Both the position numbers and the translations under genes were made by a program. This document shows, piece by piece, positions 10,646-23,100 of a stretch of DNA of 64,000 bases (positions within the stretch are counted from its first letter, which is position 1; every line of letters starts with the position of its first letter). The DNA comes from Cenococcum geophilum 1.58. Lineage: Eukaryota; Ascomycota; Dothideomycetes; Gloniales; Gloniaceae. The stretch spans positions 620,001-684,000 of the forward strand of contig KV748214.1 in assembly GCA_001692895.1 (NCBI GenBank), in the 5' to 3' direction. A model generated the notes under the pieces. That model had not been told where the DNA came from. It ran no database searches and saw only the letters and a program-made list of their open reading frames with translations.

Positions 10646-12027
10646 ATGTCTCGAACTACACACTGGCGCGAAAATCAACCCAGCGAAAGCAACAGTACGA
10701 CTTCAGGACGCAGCGACAGCGATGGTTCATATCAGTCGCGTAGCACCCAACCAACCGAATGCAGTTACCGACCACCCATGCCACAGCACGAGACATGCTA
10801 TGGGCGAGTCGAAGGACGAGGTCAAGAATACTTCCCCTCTCGAGACGAGAGGAGCGCACCACAGTACTCTGCGCCCAAGGACTCAGTAGATACCTACGCT
10901 TCGACATCAGAGGAAGAAATGGCCGAAGACGACGACTCCCCGGAGTATGAGGTCCCTCAGTACAACCACGAGGTTTTCCCCGTCGACGCTATCCCGACCA
11001 CCCCAAGAGACTTTGCAGACCTTTTTCCCACTACGAAGAGGATATCTATTCGTCACGACGATGCGACTATTGATGGGAACATGAATCTGCGGGTGGATAC
11101 TCAAGTGGAAGGAAGACGTGGCAAGCAGAATTACACACTCTTCCATCTCCGGATGCACGATTTGCGAAGTCGCGAATTCTCCGTACGAAGATATTGCAGA
11201 GAGTCCGGTCGCGAAGTCTGCAACTCTATCCGCAAGTACCAGAAGCCTCCTTCAGAGAAGCGCCCTGTCTTGCAACGAGCAAGTAGTGCATTCGCCACTC
11301 TCAGGCACAAGCCGGAAACAAGACCGCCAACCCCATCAGGTCTCAAGCGATCAGATTCGGGTTATCAGTCGATGCGCGGATTGGATGATGAAGATGACTC
11401 ACCCAAGTCGGCAGGCTATTCCAAGGGTCGTGCGTTGTTACCTACCAACACCATCAAGCTCGAGTTCTCCAATTATGCTCATATTGACGTCAAGAGGCGT
11501 GGCGGAAAGTCGAACAAGCGCTACATGTTTGAGTATTGGGGTCATAACTACTCCTGGAAGCGAGTTGTAAAGAAAGAGCGAGATATCGAAACCATTTCGT
11601 ATATCCTCGTTCGCGCAGACAGCGACAAAGCTCTCGCCCATATTAGCCCTGTACGTTTGAATCAGGATCAAGCTCATGAAGAAGCCGCAAGAGGTGGTTG
11701 GGTACCCCCGTGTTATATGCGAATTACCGACGAGACAATTCTGAACGCTCTCACTGACATTTCCGAGTGAGTATTTCGGCAACTCCGTTTGCAAAGATTT
11801 GGCTAACAGTAATGAAAAGTGTGGTCGTTGCAACTGGTCTGATAGCTCTGGTTGATGACTGCATCAAGCGGCGCTTCCACACGAAGCAAAGCACTCAGTT
11901 GCACATTCCACTGATGCGCAACTCATCTTTCAAGATGAACATGGAGTACGTTGGCCCAAAACGTCTCATCGACGAGGTCTTCAACCGAACTCGTGGTGGC
12001 ACCTCGAGTCGTCATGCGGCAGCGTAG
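10646..12027 (+). CDS. Conserved-looking hypothetical protein, 442 aa, two exons
   Basis: Exon 1 is 10646..11766 and exon 2 is 11820..12027; the 53-nt intron begins GTGAGT, carries a GGCTAAC branch site and ends AAAAG. The N-terminal ~130 residues are low-complexity, rich in Ser, Gln and acidic residues (STSEEEMAEDDDSPEYEVPQ) and probably disordered. Two structured parts follow: about residues 135-195 (KRISIRHDDATIDGNMNLRV, FHLRMHDLRSREFSVRRYCR) and about 270-430 (IKLEFSNYAHIDVKRRGGKS, YMFEYWGHNYSWKRVV, YILVRADSDKALAHISP), ending near HAAA. A phospho-linker-like stretch rich in Ser/Pro separates them. The WG..Y.WKR and YILVR...IAHI-like pattern resembles tubby/LURP-one-like beta-barrel proteins of fungi, but that is a weak impression. 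No signal peptide or membrane segment. Start chosen at the first ATG of the frame (ACACCATG context). Confidence 0.75.
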
Positions 12028-13604
12028 CGTCCTAAACCATGAGTTGGTCATGAACTGGACCCACTTCCGCTGGCGGAACTCCATATTCCATTCTCGTACA
12101 TAAATTCCGTTTCGACGAGCACGGGCGTGACTGCTCGCATCGTTGAAACTTACGGCTGCGACCTTCCGTCTGGCCTTTTTGGTTTAAAAAGATCTACCTA
12201 ATACTTCTCGATCGGTACATGAGCATTTAAAGCAAGGGAGCGAAGGCGTCTGGCGTTTGGGTCTGCATCGCGTCAGACTTGGGCGGGCGGTGTTTGCTCT
12301 TTTATGGGCGGAATCACAATTCGGCGGACTCAAATTTTTTTGATAACTGCAAAGGCACTTTCGGAGTGATTTGGTTGCACTGGGTTGCACTTCACTTCAC
12401 TTCACTTCGTATACATATGAGCTCGAGACGAATGATGAATATATTTCCCTGTCCTAATTCTCAACACCGACTCTCAGAGTGACCCGTATCCATGAAACAG
12501 CGCAAGGAATGCGACATATGGCTCAGGCGTGCCATTCCGCGCGGATGATATCTGATGAGGTTGTTCTTCCAAATCATGCTCCTCTCACAACTCACGCCAC
12601 AATGCCGGTATCCACATGCTGAGCAACATGTCAAACTGAGAAGCATAAGTAGGTACCCGCTGGTCATCACGATAACCGTCCTTGCATCCTTCAATCGCCG
12701 AGAGGTGCTTCAGGGCCCGGGACCTTGTTTCGCACTGTAACCGCCAATACCGAACAAACGGCTATGCCATGGCCGTCTGCCGTCCCGCGTGGAAGACCTA
12801 TCCTGCATGGGACTGCATCACTTACAGCTAATGTAGAATCAGCCGAGATTTTGCGCAGAGATTGACTTCACGTATATCGGGAAGTCTAGGTCAATAAGGA
12901 CTTAGACTCAGAAACACGTCGGAAATCGTGCACGCTGGCACGGCCGGTTGGGAAGACAACTCACTCTGCATGATGCTCGACTCTCTTGGTGTTGTCAACA
13001 CCCTCCGTCTTCTTTTCTTGTAAGCCTTATACTAATCGCAGTTAACCACGAGACAATCTAATAGGAAAATCATCAGTTAACACGCGGACGGCTTCGATTC
13101 TTAGGCTGCTGCAATTTGCCCCGGTGCAGGCCATCCGCTCTCCACCTACTTCCATTGGCGAGAATTAATTGCAGAGCTTCATCATCATATACAATGCAGA
13201 CCATGGCAAGTTGGCAAATGCAGCAGCTGGTAACGGCCCGGCCCACCCTATCCACAGTATTGGGCCTGGGATGCGAACTGGTCCGTGGACACATTCTCAG
13301 AGGCTACCCTACGCAGACAACACAGAGCTTTTCCGTAAGACCTGCGTCTTCCCCTTGCACACCGTCTTATGACTCCGGGTGCCTACCTGCGTGCAACATG
13401 TGGTTTCATTAAGCCCTACGATGAGTTACCTGCTAGCTCTATAAGTATCCCCGATTTCGAAGTGTATTGACAGCATCAAATTCAAGCTACGAGTTCAAAC
13501 TCATCGGAATTGATACCAACAACCCATTCACGCTCTTTCAGCTCATCAGAACTCTCATTCAGAGCATCGTCGAATTCTAGCGACATTCCTGCGATATCAT
13601 CAGA
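12028..13604. other. No gene seen; downstream region and promoter of the dsRBD-like gene
   Basis: The three TTCAC units near 12390-12408 form a short direct repeat. ORFs are short and overlapping, without motifs. The last ~150 bp before 13605 is the likely leader of the small gene that starts there. Confidence 0.45.
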
Positions 13605-14148
13605 ATGGCCACTCGTTGGCAGCAGCAGCTTATAGGTCCGTCACCGCCACACTTTCTCCATATTTAAAGAGCTAGTAATAGGCTAACTATTCTACTCTAG
13701 AGTACTGTGCCAGATACAATCGCGGACTGCCTAGCTGGCAGGATGTCTCCGATCCTCGAGGTAAGAACAAGACTTTTTTTCTGCCTGCCAGAGGTCCAAT
13801 TGTGGTGCCAATGAGAGTCGCATGTTACTCTGGTTGGACGGTTGGACATCACATCATCCGCATCCTTCTCATGTTCAATCTCATGCCGGATTTCTCTACC
13901 ACTGCTCCGTTCTCTCACAATCAATCAAGTCTTCAAGCATGAGTCTGGACTGACGTGATTGCAAAGGAGGTCGCACGGCCTGGTCCAGCTATGTGGTTAT
14001 CCAAGGTCGCCAAATAAACGCACGCTTCTGGTACGACCTACCATACGCTCACCAAGCTCGAGAAGACGCCGCCGAAGTGGCTCTGATGATGCTGGGCGCC
14101 ATCCCTCCCCCCTCACGTTTCGGCCGGCCATACGGTGTCATTCCTTGA
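13605..14148 (+). CDS. Small dsRNA-binding-domain-like protein, 90 aa, three exons
   Basis: Exons 13605..13635, 13701..13760 and 13967..14148. Intron 1 (65 nt) has a GTCCGT donor, a GGCTAAC branch site and a CTCTAG acceptor. Intron 2 (206 nt) starts GTAAGA and ends GCAAAG. The junction codons fit, and the joined frame is open throughout and starts MATRWQQQLIEYCARY. The core (SWQDVSDPRG, RTAWSSYVVIQGRQINARFW, AREDAAEVALMMLGAIPP) has the alpha-beta-beta-beta-alpha layout and the final A..DAAE.AL..L helix of a double-stranded RNA-binding motif, though the basic KKxAK residues that hold RNA are replaced by HQAREDAA. I recall similar small fungal proteins, but their function is unknown. No ORF over 60 codons covers the gene, so simple ORF calling misses it. 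Confidence 0.72.
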
Positions 14149-17100
14149 CAACACTCACGCGCAACAATCTCGGAGGCTTTTCCTACACGGAGCCGGGCGA
14201 TACGGTGTATTTTGGTCTCGCTTTTTAGAAACATCGTGGTGCTCGGAAGAATTTGGGTTATGGGTAGGATTGGGCTGTCTGATTTTCATGTGGTCAGCCT
14301 TCTTCTGGCACCCTCTATATTTTCCTTGGGCTGGTATTCGCCTGCATCGGATCCATTTGGAAGGGATTGACGTCCAAGGACGGGAGTTCGGGGTATTAGT
14401 TGGGCTTCTACGTTCCCTGGTCTTGGTCAAAACTGCGGCCTGTACGATGAGAATCGCTAAAAAATGATTAACTTTCCACTGGTTCCAATATATCAGCGCA
14501 AGGAGGTGGTTCAACGGCTTTTTGCCACGTAACCCACACCCGCCTCATTGTTTCAAACCCACTCTATCGATAGAGTGTGCAAACGACTTTGCCGAGCGCG
14601 TCGGGGGAAACCCGGAATCGGAATACTTGAAGCCAACACGTTTGCTCCAGCTGTCCAACGCAACCTTAATCCGCGGTAGTATCCTAGATATTGCTGCAGC
14701 TATGGCATGCATGCCCCAAGCTAGTGTAGCTGTGGCAAAGCGTGCTTCCTGGATCATGGTAGGCGAAGAAGCCGAAGCGGTGATGCATGCCAAGTAATGC
14801 CCATGAAAAGCGGCCTTCGACTGGGTTTGCATAACTGACTCAGTGTGGAATGAGTTTGGGGACTGATTGGAGCTTTGAGGGAATCGGTGCGTGTTGGATG
14901 ATTATGCAGATTGTTTGCACCGTGTTCCGCGACAATGCAGAGCTCATTTGGCAGGCCTCCTGACCCGAAGCGGTTAGAATAAGGCTATAACAAAAAGGGG
15001 TAAGGTGGAATTTCTCAGACGTTAAACGCGACCTTCATCACACCATTTGCTTCTTCTCTCACCGATCATCTTTGGAGCCTTACTTGTTTCCTCCAGGTTT
15101 GCCACAGGAAACGCAACTCTCTCAATTCGAGCAGCAAAACATATCACAGGCTATTGGCTGATTCTAGATGCAGCAGCTTAGTAATTTGCGGCATTAACCA
15201 TGGAGCATGAGACACCTTGTTCACATTCCCGAAAGCCGACGGTGGTCGTGGTAACTGCAGCATGCCTACAGGCCTATACATATCCGGATCGTGGCCAGAG
15301 TTGCGTTGTCCAAAGTTTATGCTATATTGCATTCCTGAGAATCAGATCATATCCCTTTTGGGGAATCCGGCATGCCCTACGGCGGCATCATCCATTAATT
15401 CCAAGCGAGTATCTCCAGGAGCACACCTTCGGCCGATAATTTTACCCAATTCCAAGCCTCATGGATGGTGTGGCTAAATCGAAGGCAATGGAAGTCGTCT
15501 CGCCTCTTAGAAACCTGGAGAAACTATGCCTATTCACCAAACGGCCTCCAAAGATATTCCGCGGTGCCGATAAATCATACGACTAGTTTTACAACTCTTA
15601 TGACTCGCCACAATCTTTGTACCTGCGGGTTTATTTCCAGGATAGCATTCCAAGATAGGAAAAAGTCCGATTCATGTATATACACTACCCGCAGCTTTCT
15701 AGAATTCCGGCCGAAGGTTTCGGTATTTTGTTTCATCTTCATAATGTTGACATGCTTGTTATCCTCAAATTAATCTTTTCATCTATAGAAAACTGTACTA
15801 GGCAAGGATGATTTATATTCAGTCGCATTCGCCTCATAAATAACCAGGACCAACCGTTACCATGGCACAAAAGCACTCGTATCTTTTCACCCCCTTCAAT
15901 TCCCTCTGTCTTTCAAAATATTATACTGAACCGCTCCGAGAAGCTCTGATAAGCTAGCCTCTCTCCATTCAACATATTCATAGTACTAGTCACAAGCTTC
16001 TTTCTCGGTTTCCCTAAAAAAATTTAACTTACAAAGAGTGGTTCATGTAGTATTACTGGGGGAAATGGCCGAAGTCTGGCCATGTTATCTTCCAATGGAT
16101 TCAGTATTCCTCGTTAACATGAGATCTATACGAAAATGTATGAAGTAGAAATCTCCTTGCAAAGCTAAGAATTCCTGTCTGTGTCTTTCATTCGTCTCAC
16201 CAACAGGATTAGACGGAAGTGATTTATCAACATTGGTAGTCTGTCACCGATCCGGTTGACCTACGGCCGAGCCAGCCGCACTCTACTCAGGTGACCTCAA
16301 TATTGGAATAGAATGTATGCTCGTTGCAAAATCGCAATAACTATATAACGCACAACATTTCAGTACTCGGACTATGAGACGTTTTAAGAGAATTTGGCTC
16401 TCCAAATTCACTGGACAACGGATAACCACTTTTTTTGAGCCACCAGTGCTCACCGATCCTTTCGTGCACCTCTTTTATGACTTCCGGTTTCATCACCACC
16501 TCGATCAATGGTATGCGTCAGGAGCACTCAAATTTCCGTTATGCTCTCTAAAAATATGGCTTCAATTTCAAATCCTTTTGGTCTTGTTTTCACCAGCCTG
16601 GACGGATTTTCATTCCGGCCGTCTCCATGCTATTAAGAATCCGAGAGCTAGTAAGGGAGAGTTTCTCCCCCGAAAGATGACGAAATTCCCAATAATCACT
16701 CAATAATCAAGCCTCCTATACCGCTGTGCCTTATGATTTCTGTGATACGGTGTCAAATTTGTGTCTTCAACTCCAACTATACTGTGATAGAAGCTTGGAC
16801 GACTCCTCGCAGCCGTGGGCAGAGGCTCCCCCAGCGGAACAGAACGGAGATATCTCAGATTCGTGGGCTTCTTGTCATTCGCAGGCTTGGGTCACCTTTC
16901 ACCTTCCAATGCACCGTACATCACCAAAAAAGCTATGGTATTTTCACTACGTCATTTCGAATCTTCTTACTCGCCACGAATCCCCACATTCATAAAACGG
17001 TACGCAAGGGGATCCGCAACTTAGGCTAATTTTAAGAAATTCCTTCAAATCAGGAGATAGTGAACCACACCTCACGTACGGGCAACCACCAAAGCGGACT

Positions 17101-20100
17101 CAAAGGAGACTGATATCTGGAAATAAGTCCTGAACCATAACTACGAGAAACGCCAGTTCACGGCATCCAAGAGATCGGACGGCTGTAGCGTAGACAGTTG
17201 CTATGGTGTTATGCCTGGTGGACGAAGAACTGATATATCGGAAACTGATGAATTGTCCACAAGGATCTGAGAACCTTTGTACTCAACGTTTTCACGATTT
17301 CTGCCGTCCGTCATATCTCCAAGGAACACTCTGAGCGAACATGATCTGGCTAGAGGACTGGGCCAATTGCAAAGGATTCAAGTCAAGATCCGTATTCCGG
17401 GAGAATTTCACTCGAAATGGGACCTGATCAAGATACCGTGTAGGGCTGCTTTGCAAGACCAGCTGGACTCATTTTGTGTAGGGTTACTACTCGAAACACG
17501 GCGAATACAGTACTATCCACTCGGCATAACCCGCCGGCACGGGTCCGGCCTTACGACACTCCAGACAACGCAGTAGAGATGTTGCGGCTGATGACACCGA
17601 CGGCATTCTCAATAACGCACAAAAAGAAGACGTTAGGGATGGAGGTGCAGCTGCAGATGCAGATGAAGAGGACGAGAACGCAACCGCGGCGAAGACTACA
17701 GTTTCCAAGGAACAAAACGAAATACTTCTAACTTGGGCATATCCGACAATCTTGACGTTAGGTTGATCACGGAAGCACGAGATTGATTCCTCGAGCGATT
17801 CATGGTCTTGAATCCATCGCTAGGGTTAGCAACAAAGAGGAGGATATGGTAAGATTAAAACTTGATGGAAGGTCATGAGTCAGAATAATACGCCGACCCT
17901 ATACCAAGTATAAAAATGAAGGCGTTCAGGCACAGACTAATGGGTAGCGAAGAGCATCAGCAGTAATTGGAGGTGATGAGTATTTGGTTCTAACTGGTGC
18001 TAAACGCCACAACAGTTTTAATCGCTAGTGGAATTCAGCATAACTATGTGTAGCTGATAGTGCCATACGCTCTTTAGGACGTAGGCGTGGCTCAATCAGC
18101 TTTGATTTCATATACCATTTCCAGCACCATCATCTCCTCTTCTGAGACGAAAGTCGATGTTGCGGAACTCCTGACGTGTGGGAAGAAAACCTCTTTCGAC
18201 GTTTTTATGCCTTCGTTGAAGAGGAGGTAGAAAGGGCGAGTTTTCCTGAGGGCTTGTGAGCACACGAGTCCTTTTTTGTGAATGTAAATTTCTCCTTGAC
18301 GTCATCTAGGCGGATAATGGCCAGCGCTTCACAGAGAAGAATTGGCTTGCTCTACGACTTAAATAATTTCTCTCCTTGACCTTCTCAATCTTCTATACAA
18401 CTAAATATCTCCTAGGTACAAATAATTCTAATACACTACGAAATAGACTCAACCAAGTTTAACATGAGCGAAAGCGGCAGATCGCAAGCATAAAATAAAC
18501 TAGACCTCTGGGAAAATATCACTTTTTTAAGAAGAGCTCAGCCTTGGTTCAGGCACCCTCGACGGAGACAGAGAAGCATTCCGCTATTCAACAGTGTTCT
18601 CACACTTCTTCAGCTACCGATTGGATCTTCACCGTAGTGTGGGAAAAATGGCTGGAGCAGGCCGTTGCCCTATTATCTCCAGAGGAGCGAGGATGCGTAA
18701 TTGGTCAAGTGAAGTTGATCCATTTCTCCGACAAATCGACGGCCCGAGGGAAAAGACTAGGTTTGCTTCCCCTTCAAAGATAAAATCTCCAGGATGGAAA
18801 CTTCATAGTGATTCCGAGCCAATCCTTTTCTTTCGCGGCGGTTGCTGGTGGCTGGTGGCTTGAGTGCTTAGGGCAAGTTAACCTATATGTGCTAGCTGCG
18901 TCTAGCGCCGCACTGCCCGCAGCACTAAGACCTCGCGACTTGAATGTCTTCTGCTTAACCTTGTCTTAAACTCAGTCTTAAGGAGGGAGAGCGGTCTTCT
19001 CCGGGCCTCCGGGTTTAGTCCAGGCTTTGCCAGTAGTGCTTCCGGTGATTTGGCTTGGGCTAGGAAGCCATCCCGCGCGAAATTATCTAATGACAATGGA
19101 AGCAAGCCATCCATTAAGCAATGCAAAGCCATATTGTGATTCGAATCGCACGTGCCGCTTCTCCCAAGGCAACTGTATCCCACAATCTTGCCCAAAGGCC
19201 TAAATATATAGGAAACAGACTACTCTTCGAGCCTAGCTCGGCCAATTCACCGATAGCCCGGCCCAGTGACCGACCTGCTATGTCCAGTATCTCCAACCCA
19301 AATAGCAGAGCCTCTTTCTACGGCCAGGCCAGACGTCAGGAGTCTGGAGGGGCGCAGTGCTTTCGCTCCGGGGCGGGAGACGAGTGTAAACTCGACAAGC
19401 AATCACGGAGCAAATCCCGTGCGCCACCGGGTCCGTCATCGGTGACACAGGAACCTTGAACGCTGCAGTGAAGCTGCAGACGCTCCGAGAAGAAGGCAAC
19501 AACCAGGCATCCTACAAGCTGTTATTCGATGCCCTAGTTTTGAACTAGGCGTCCTCAGGTGTTTAATTGTCGCGTGTCCCTCAAGGCACGTAGTTTGGCG
19601 TGGGGTGCTGCCAATTGAACTTCTGGGATATTATGTGGGGCTGGGAGTGAAGCATCGAATGTTATCTCAACGAAAGCGCCAGCGCTGAAAGGGGTCATTA
19701 TTGGGCTTCCAGCGAGCATCATTTGCCACGGGGCAGCCCGAACACACCCCTTTTTTCGGATGGAAGTTTGGCATGAGTCAACTTCGAGAAGGCGCCCAAG
19801 GCCTGCAAGGCCTGTTAGGCCCCCTACTCTGCCCAATCTTCGCTTTTGCACCCCTGTTAGATATTGGCTTGCATTATTCCCCTGAACGAGGCTAGTTTAT
19901 AGGGAGCGTGAATGTTGAAATAATCTGTAAATTATAAAATTTACTGTGTGTATTTTAGCCAGGTTGTTGTTGTTTGCCTCGTGAACAGGTTGGGAGCTCG
20001 TCCTTCGATGCATTCAAGCCGCCACTAGTATAAACTAAAACCAGCCTCTCTTCTTGGGTCCGTAGCATCTCAAACCCTCTTTCTTCGCAGAATTATAGTC

Positions 20101-23100
20101 ACCCTCTTCGAAAGATGGAGGCCACGCCATGTGCGAAAAAGCTGATGTTGCCAGTGTGGACGGGAGTGAAAAAGCAGGTCCATCGTTAAAGAAGCGGTGA
20201 TGGGGTTTTGATCTCTCTTTATGTCGGTAATTTGCATGTGAGGTGGAAGTTAGCTGATGGGGTTTTGAGAGGAAAATCTTCATCTCATAGGTTAACTGTT
20301 AGTGGAAGCGAATCAATCAGAAAAGGATCAAGATTGACAGCATAGTAGTTCCTATTAGTATGGTAACCAATTTTTTACGCGTGTGATAGAATTTGGCAGT
20401 ATTTTGACACTGCACGGATTGTGTTGTAGTTAATAATATGTGAAGCCCTTGAGGTGGTGCTAGAGATTAAGTTTATCACGCCGACTCCAAACACATCTCG
20501 CACACCAGTTAGAATAGCTAAAGATAATATGCTAATGTTAAACAAAAGATTACAGTAAGATTGTGAAGGTGAGATAGAGTTGATAAGAGACTCTTTCATC
20601 ATAAGCTCTTCGGCATAGCCGGTATCCTATGCGCAGACGTATAATCAAGGTTGATAGCTGTCGCAAACAGCTGAAGCTTTACGGGTTCGAAAATAGGAAA
20701 CCGGAAACCGTGCAATTAAAAAGGAGGCTACCGCTCTACTTTAGAGAAGTTGGTGGCCCTTCAAAAGAAAATCTACGATATTTGGTGAGGAAATGTTGAT
20801 CTTAAGATAATGGCCTTGTGGCCGGGACCAAATCTCTGGAGTAAAGAAATTGTAGTAGTAGTAGATAGGGAGACATAATTATGTATGTATATCATTAGAT
20901 ATGACCGTAGAAGCAAGAATACAGCTCGTGGTTATCCAAACGATGGGGGCAACTTTGTACAGAGACCGTCCTAGAATCAGGGGTAGTCTTAACTGCGGAC
21001 GAGTAACGATCAGGCAATTATGAAAAGCAACGAAGCTCTGCGCCATCATAATCACTGTAGTTCTCAACTGCTACATGCACCATTTAGGGACCCTCAACTT
21101 TGAGTTACTATGACAATTTACGAAAGGACCAAGAAATCACAGCATCACAATTGCATGCTCGGAGGAATAGAATCCCGTTTAAAGACCAACTGTGACCGAA
21201 GAATGAATTCAAATCCTACCGTTACGGCCTTTGGGGAGGATAACTCTCGACGGAAATTGAAGCATCTGATTAGTTCATCATGATAGCGACACGACGTCAA
21301 TAGAGCATCGCCATGCTGCGATACTATGGCGTTCGACAAGAGATTGCTGACGCAATGGGCCTTGTCGCATCGGCTCTAGATTTACCCTTCTTTGTTATGA
21401 TTTGCGTGGTGTGGATTAAAGAACGAAGATCGAAAGGGGCATTGTCTCGAATTGGGAAAGGGGCCGCGTTGTCCTTTGCACAGGGTTGCTTTTCACATAT
21501 TAGCCCTGAAAAGGTAGGCTTGTCGATAAAGAAGCATCATGACAAACAGCTGCAGCCAACGGAAGGCGGCCTTGAAGTTTGCGTAGATGCCGTAAGCACG
21601 GACCACGTGTTCATGGGCTATGGGCCTTGCTGGTTCTCCAACGGCTCGACTTTTGCGCTCACGCTCGGAGCCTACACCGACTGGATAAAATCAAAAGGCT
21701 ATTTGCATGATTGGATCTACATGTGCGGGAATAAGCTGAGAATGTCATGTCCAAGCAACCGCTTGTGTCTCGCCGTTGAGGCTTAGGCTCGGGCAGTTTT
21801 AGAGTTAGTGCTGATAGATGATCACCCCCGCAGGGTGGCGGCCGACGAAGGATTCCGGGTCAGCACTATCTGTATAAAATGTGGACCGTTGACAAGGCAA
21901 TTATCTGGAATTGGTAGACTGCCATCGGCCGTGCAGTGCGACTCTCAAGGCTCGGTACCGGACTTGGCTAGTTAGTTAGATCCCCTCGGACAAGAGCTAC
22001 AATGAAAAAAACTCTTCAAACCCAAAGACGACCTGATGCACGCACGCGACCATCTAAGCATCCCCTTTCCTCCCTTTCCCCCAAAACGAAACATGTTCCG
22101 CACCGTTAGGCCGCTCGGCAGGGAGCAGGAGGCTATCCAGAGAATCTAAGCCGCATCGCCGCCCGCTGCGGCAGCTCACGGGACAATGACGTTTCGCATG
22201 GGTAGCAGCATATCCGTCCGGCATACTTGGTGGGCTAGGTGGCAAAGCAAATAGAGGGATATATACAGAGGTGATTCTAGAAATCGAGTGGGCCATACGA
22301 AATTTCTGCTGTGGGGTTTGGGAGTGGCACGAGATCCGTTGTGTGAGTTTGAGGTGCCAACGGCGGCTCGAACAATGGGGCCGGAACTGCAACTAGCCAG
22401 GAGCCTGAGTGATATTTGGAATTTCAGTATAGCTTCTTGAAGCTTCTCATCTCCAGCAATCCGGGGAATCGGGCCCCTCGGTCTTCTGTGCTCCCAAACC
22501 ATCTGGCGAGGTTACGCCAGTTCTCACGATCGCCAGCTGACAGCCGCCACTTGTGCGCGCAAGGCATAGCGCCGTTTTATGCAGTCCGACTGTCTAGCTT
22601 TTTGAGGTTGTAGACGTTGAAGTAGGTTGGAGTGAAGTGGATGGTCAGACGTTGAGCCGTTATCCAAGGGCCAGCGTAGGTAGGCAACGTGCCTGGGATG
22701 CTTGGCAGCTTACAAACAAGCTTAGAATGTCGGAAGGATGGAAAGTTGGAAAGCACTGGAGACAAACAGTCCGGAAAGACATCGCGTGAGCAGGGTGGCC
22801 GAGAAAGAAGATGAGGCTTGGAGCTGGTGATTAGCAGGGCCCTTGGTCGACCGTCAGACAACCCGAGGCAAGACCCGTCTGTCGGGACCATCCGTCGCAA
22901 ACGGCTGGTTGGCCGCTCTCTTAGTCGAACCGCCCGAGGAATGTGTGGTCTGCCCTTGGTCTTGGTCTGCATTTGGACTGCCCGCCCACCTCGCAAGGCA
23001 TGCCTGGCCGTTTAGGATTCGCTCGGCCCGGACCGCTGTTGGTGGGCGGCGCTCTCGAAAGCGATCACCGGCATCACGTCAGCCCATTCTCCGACCACCC

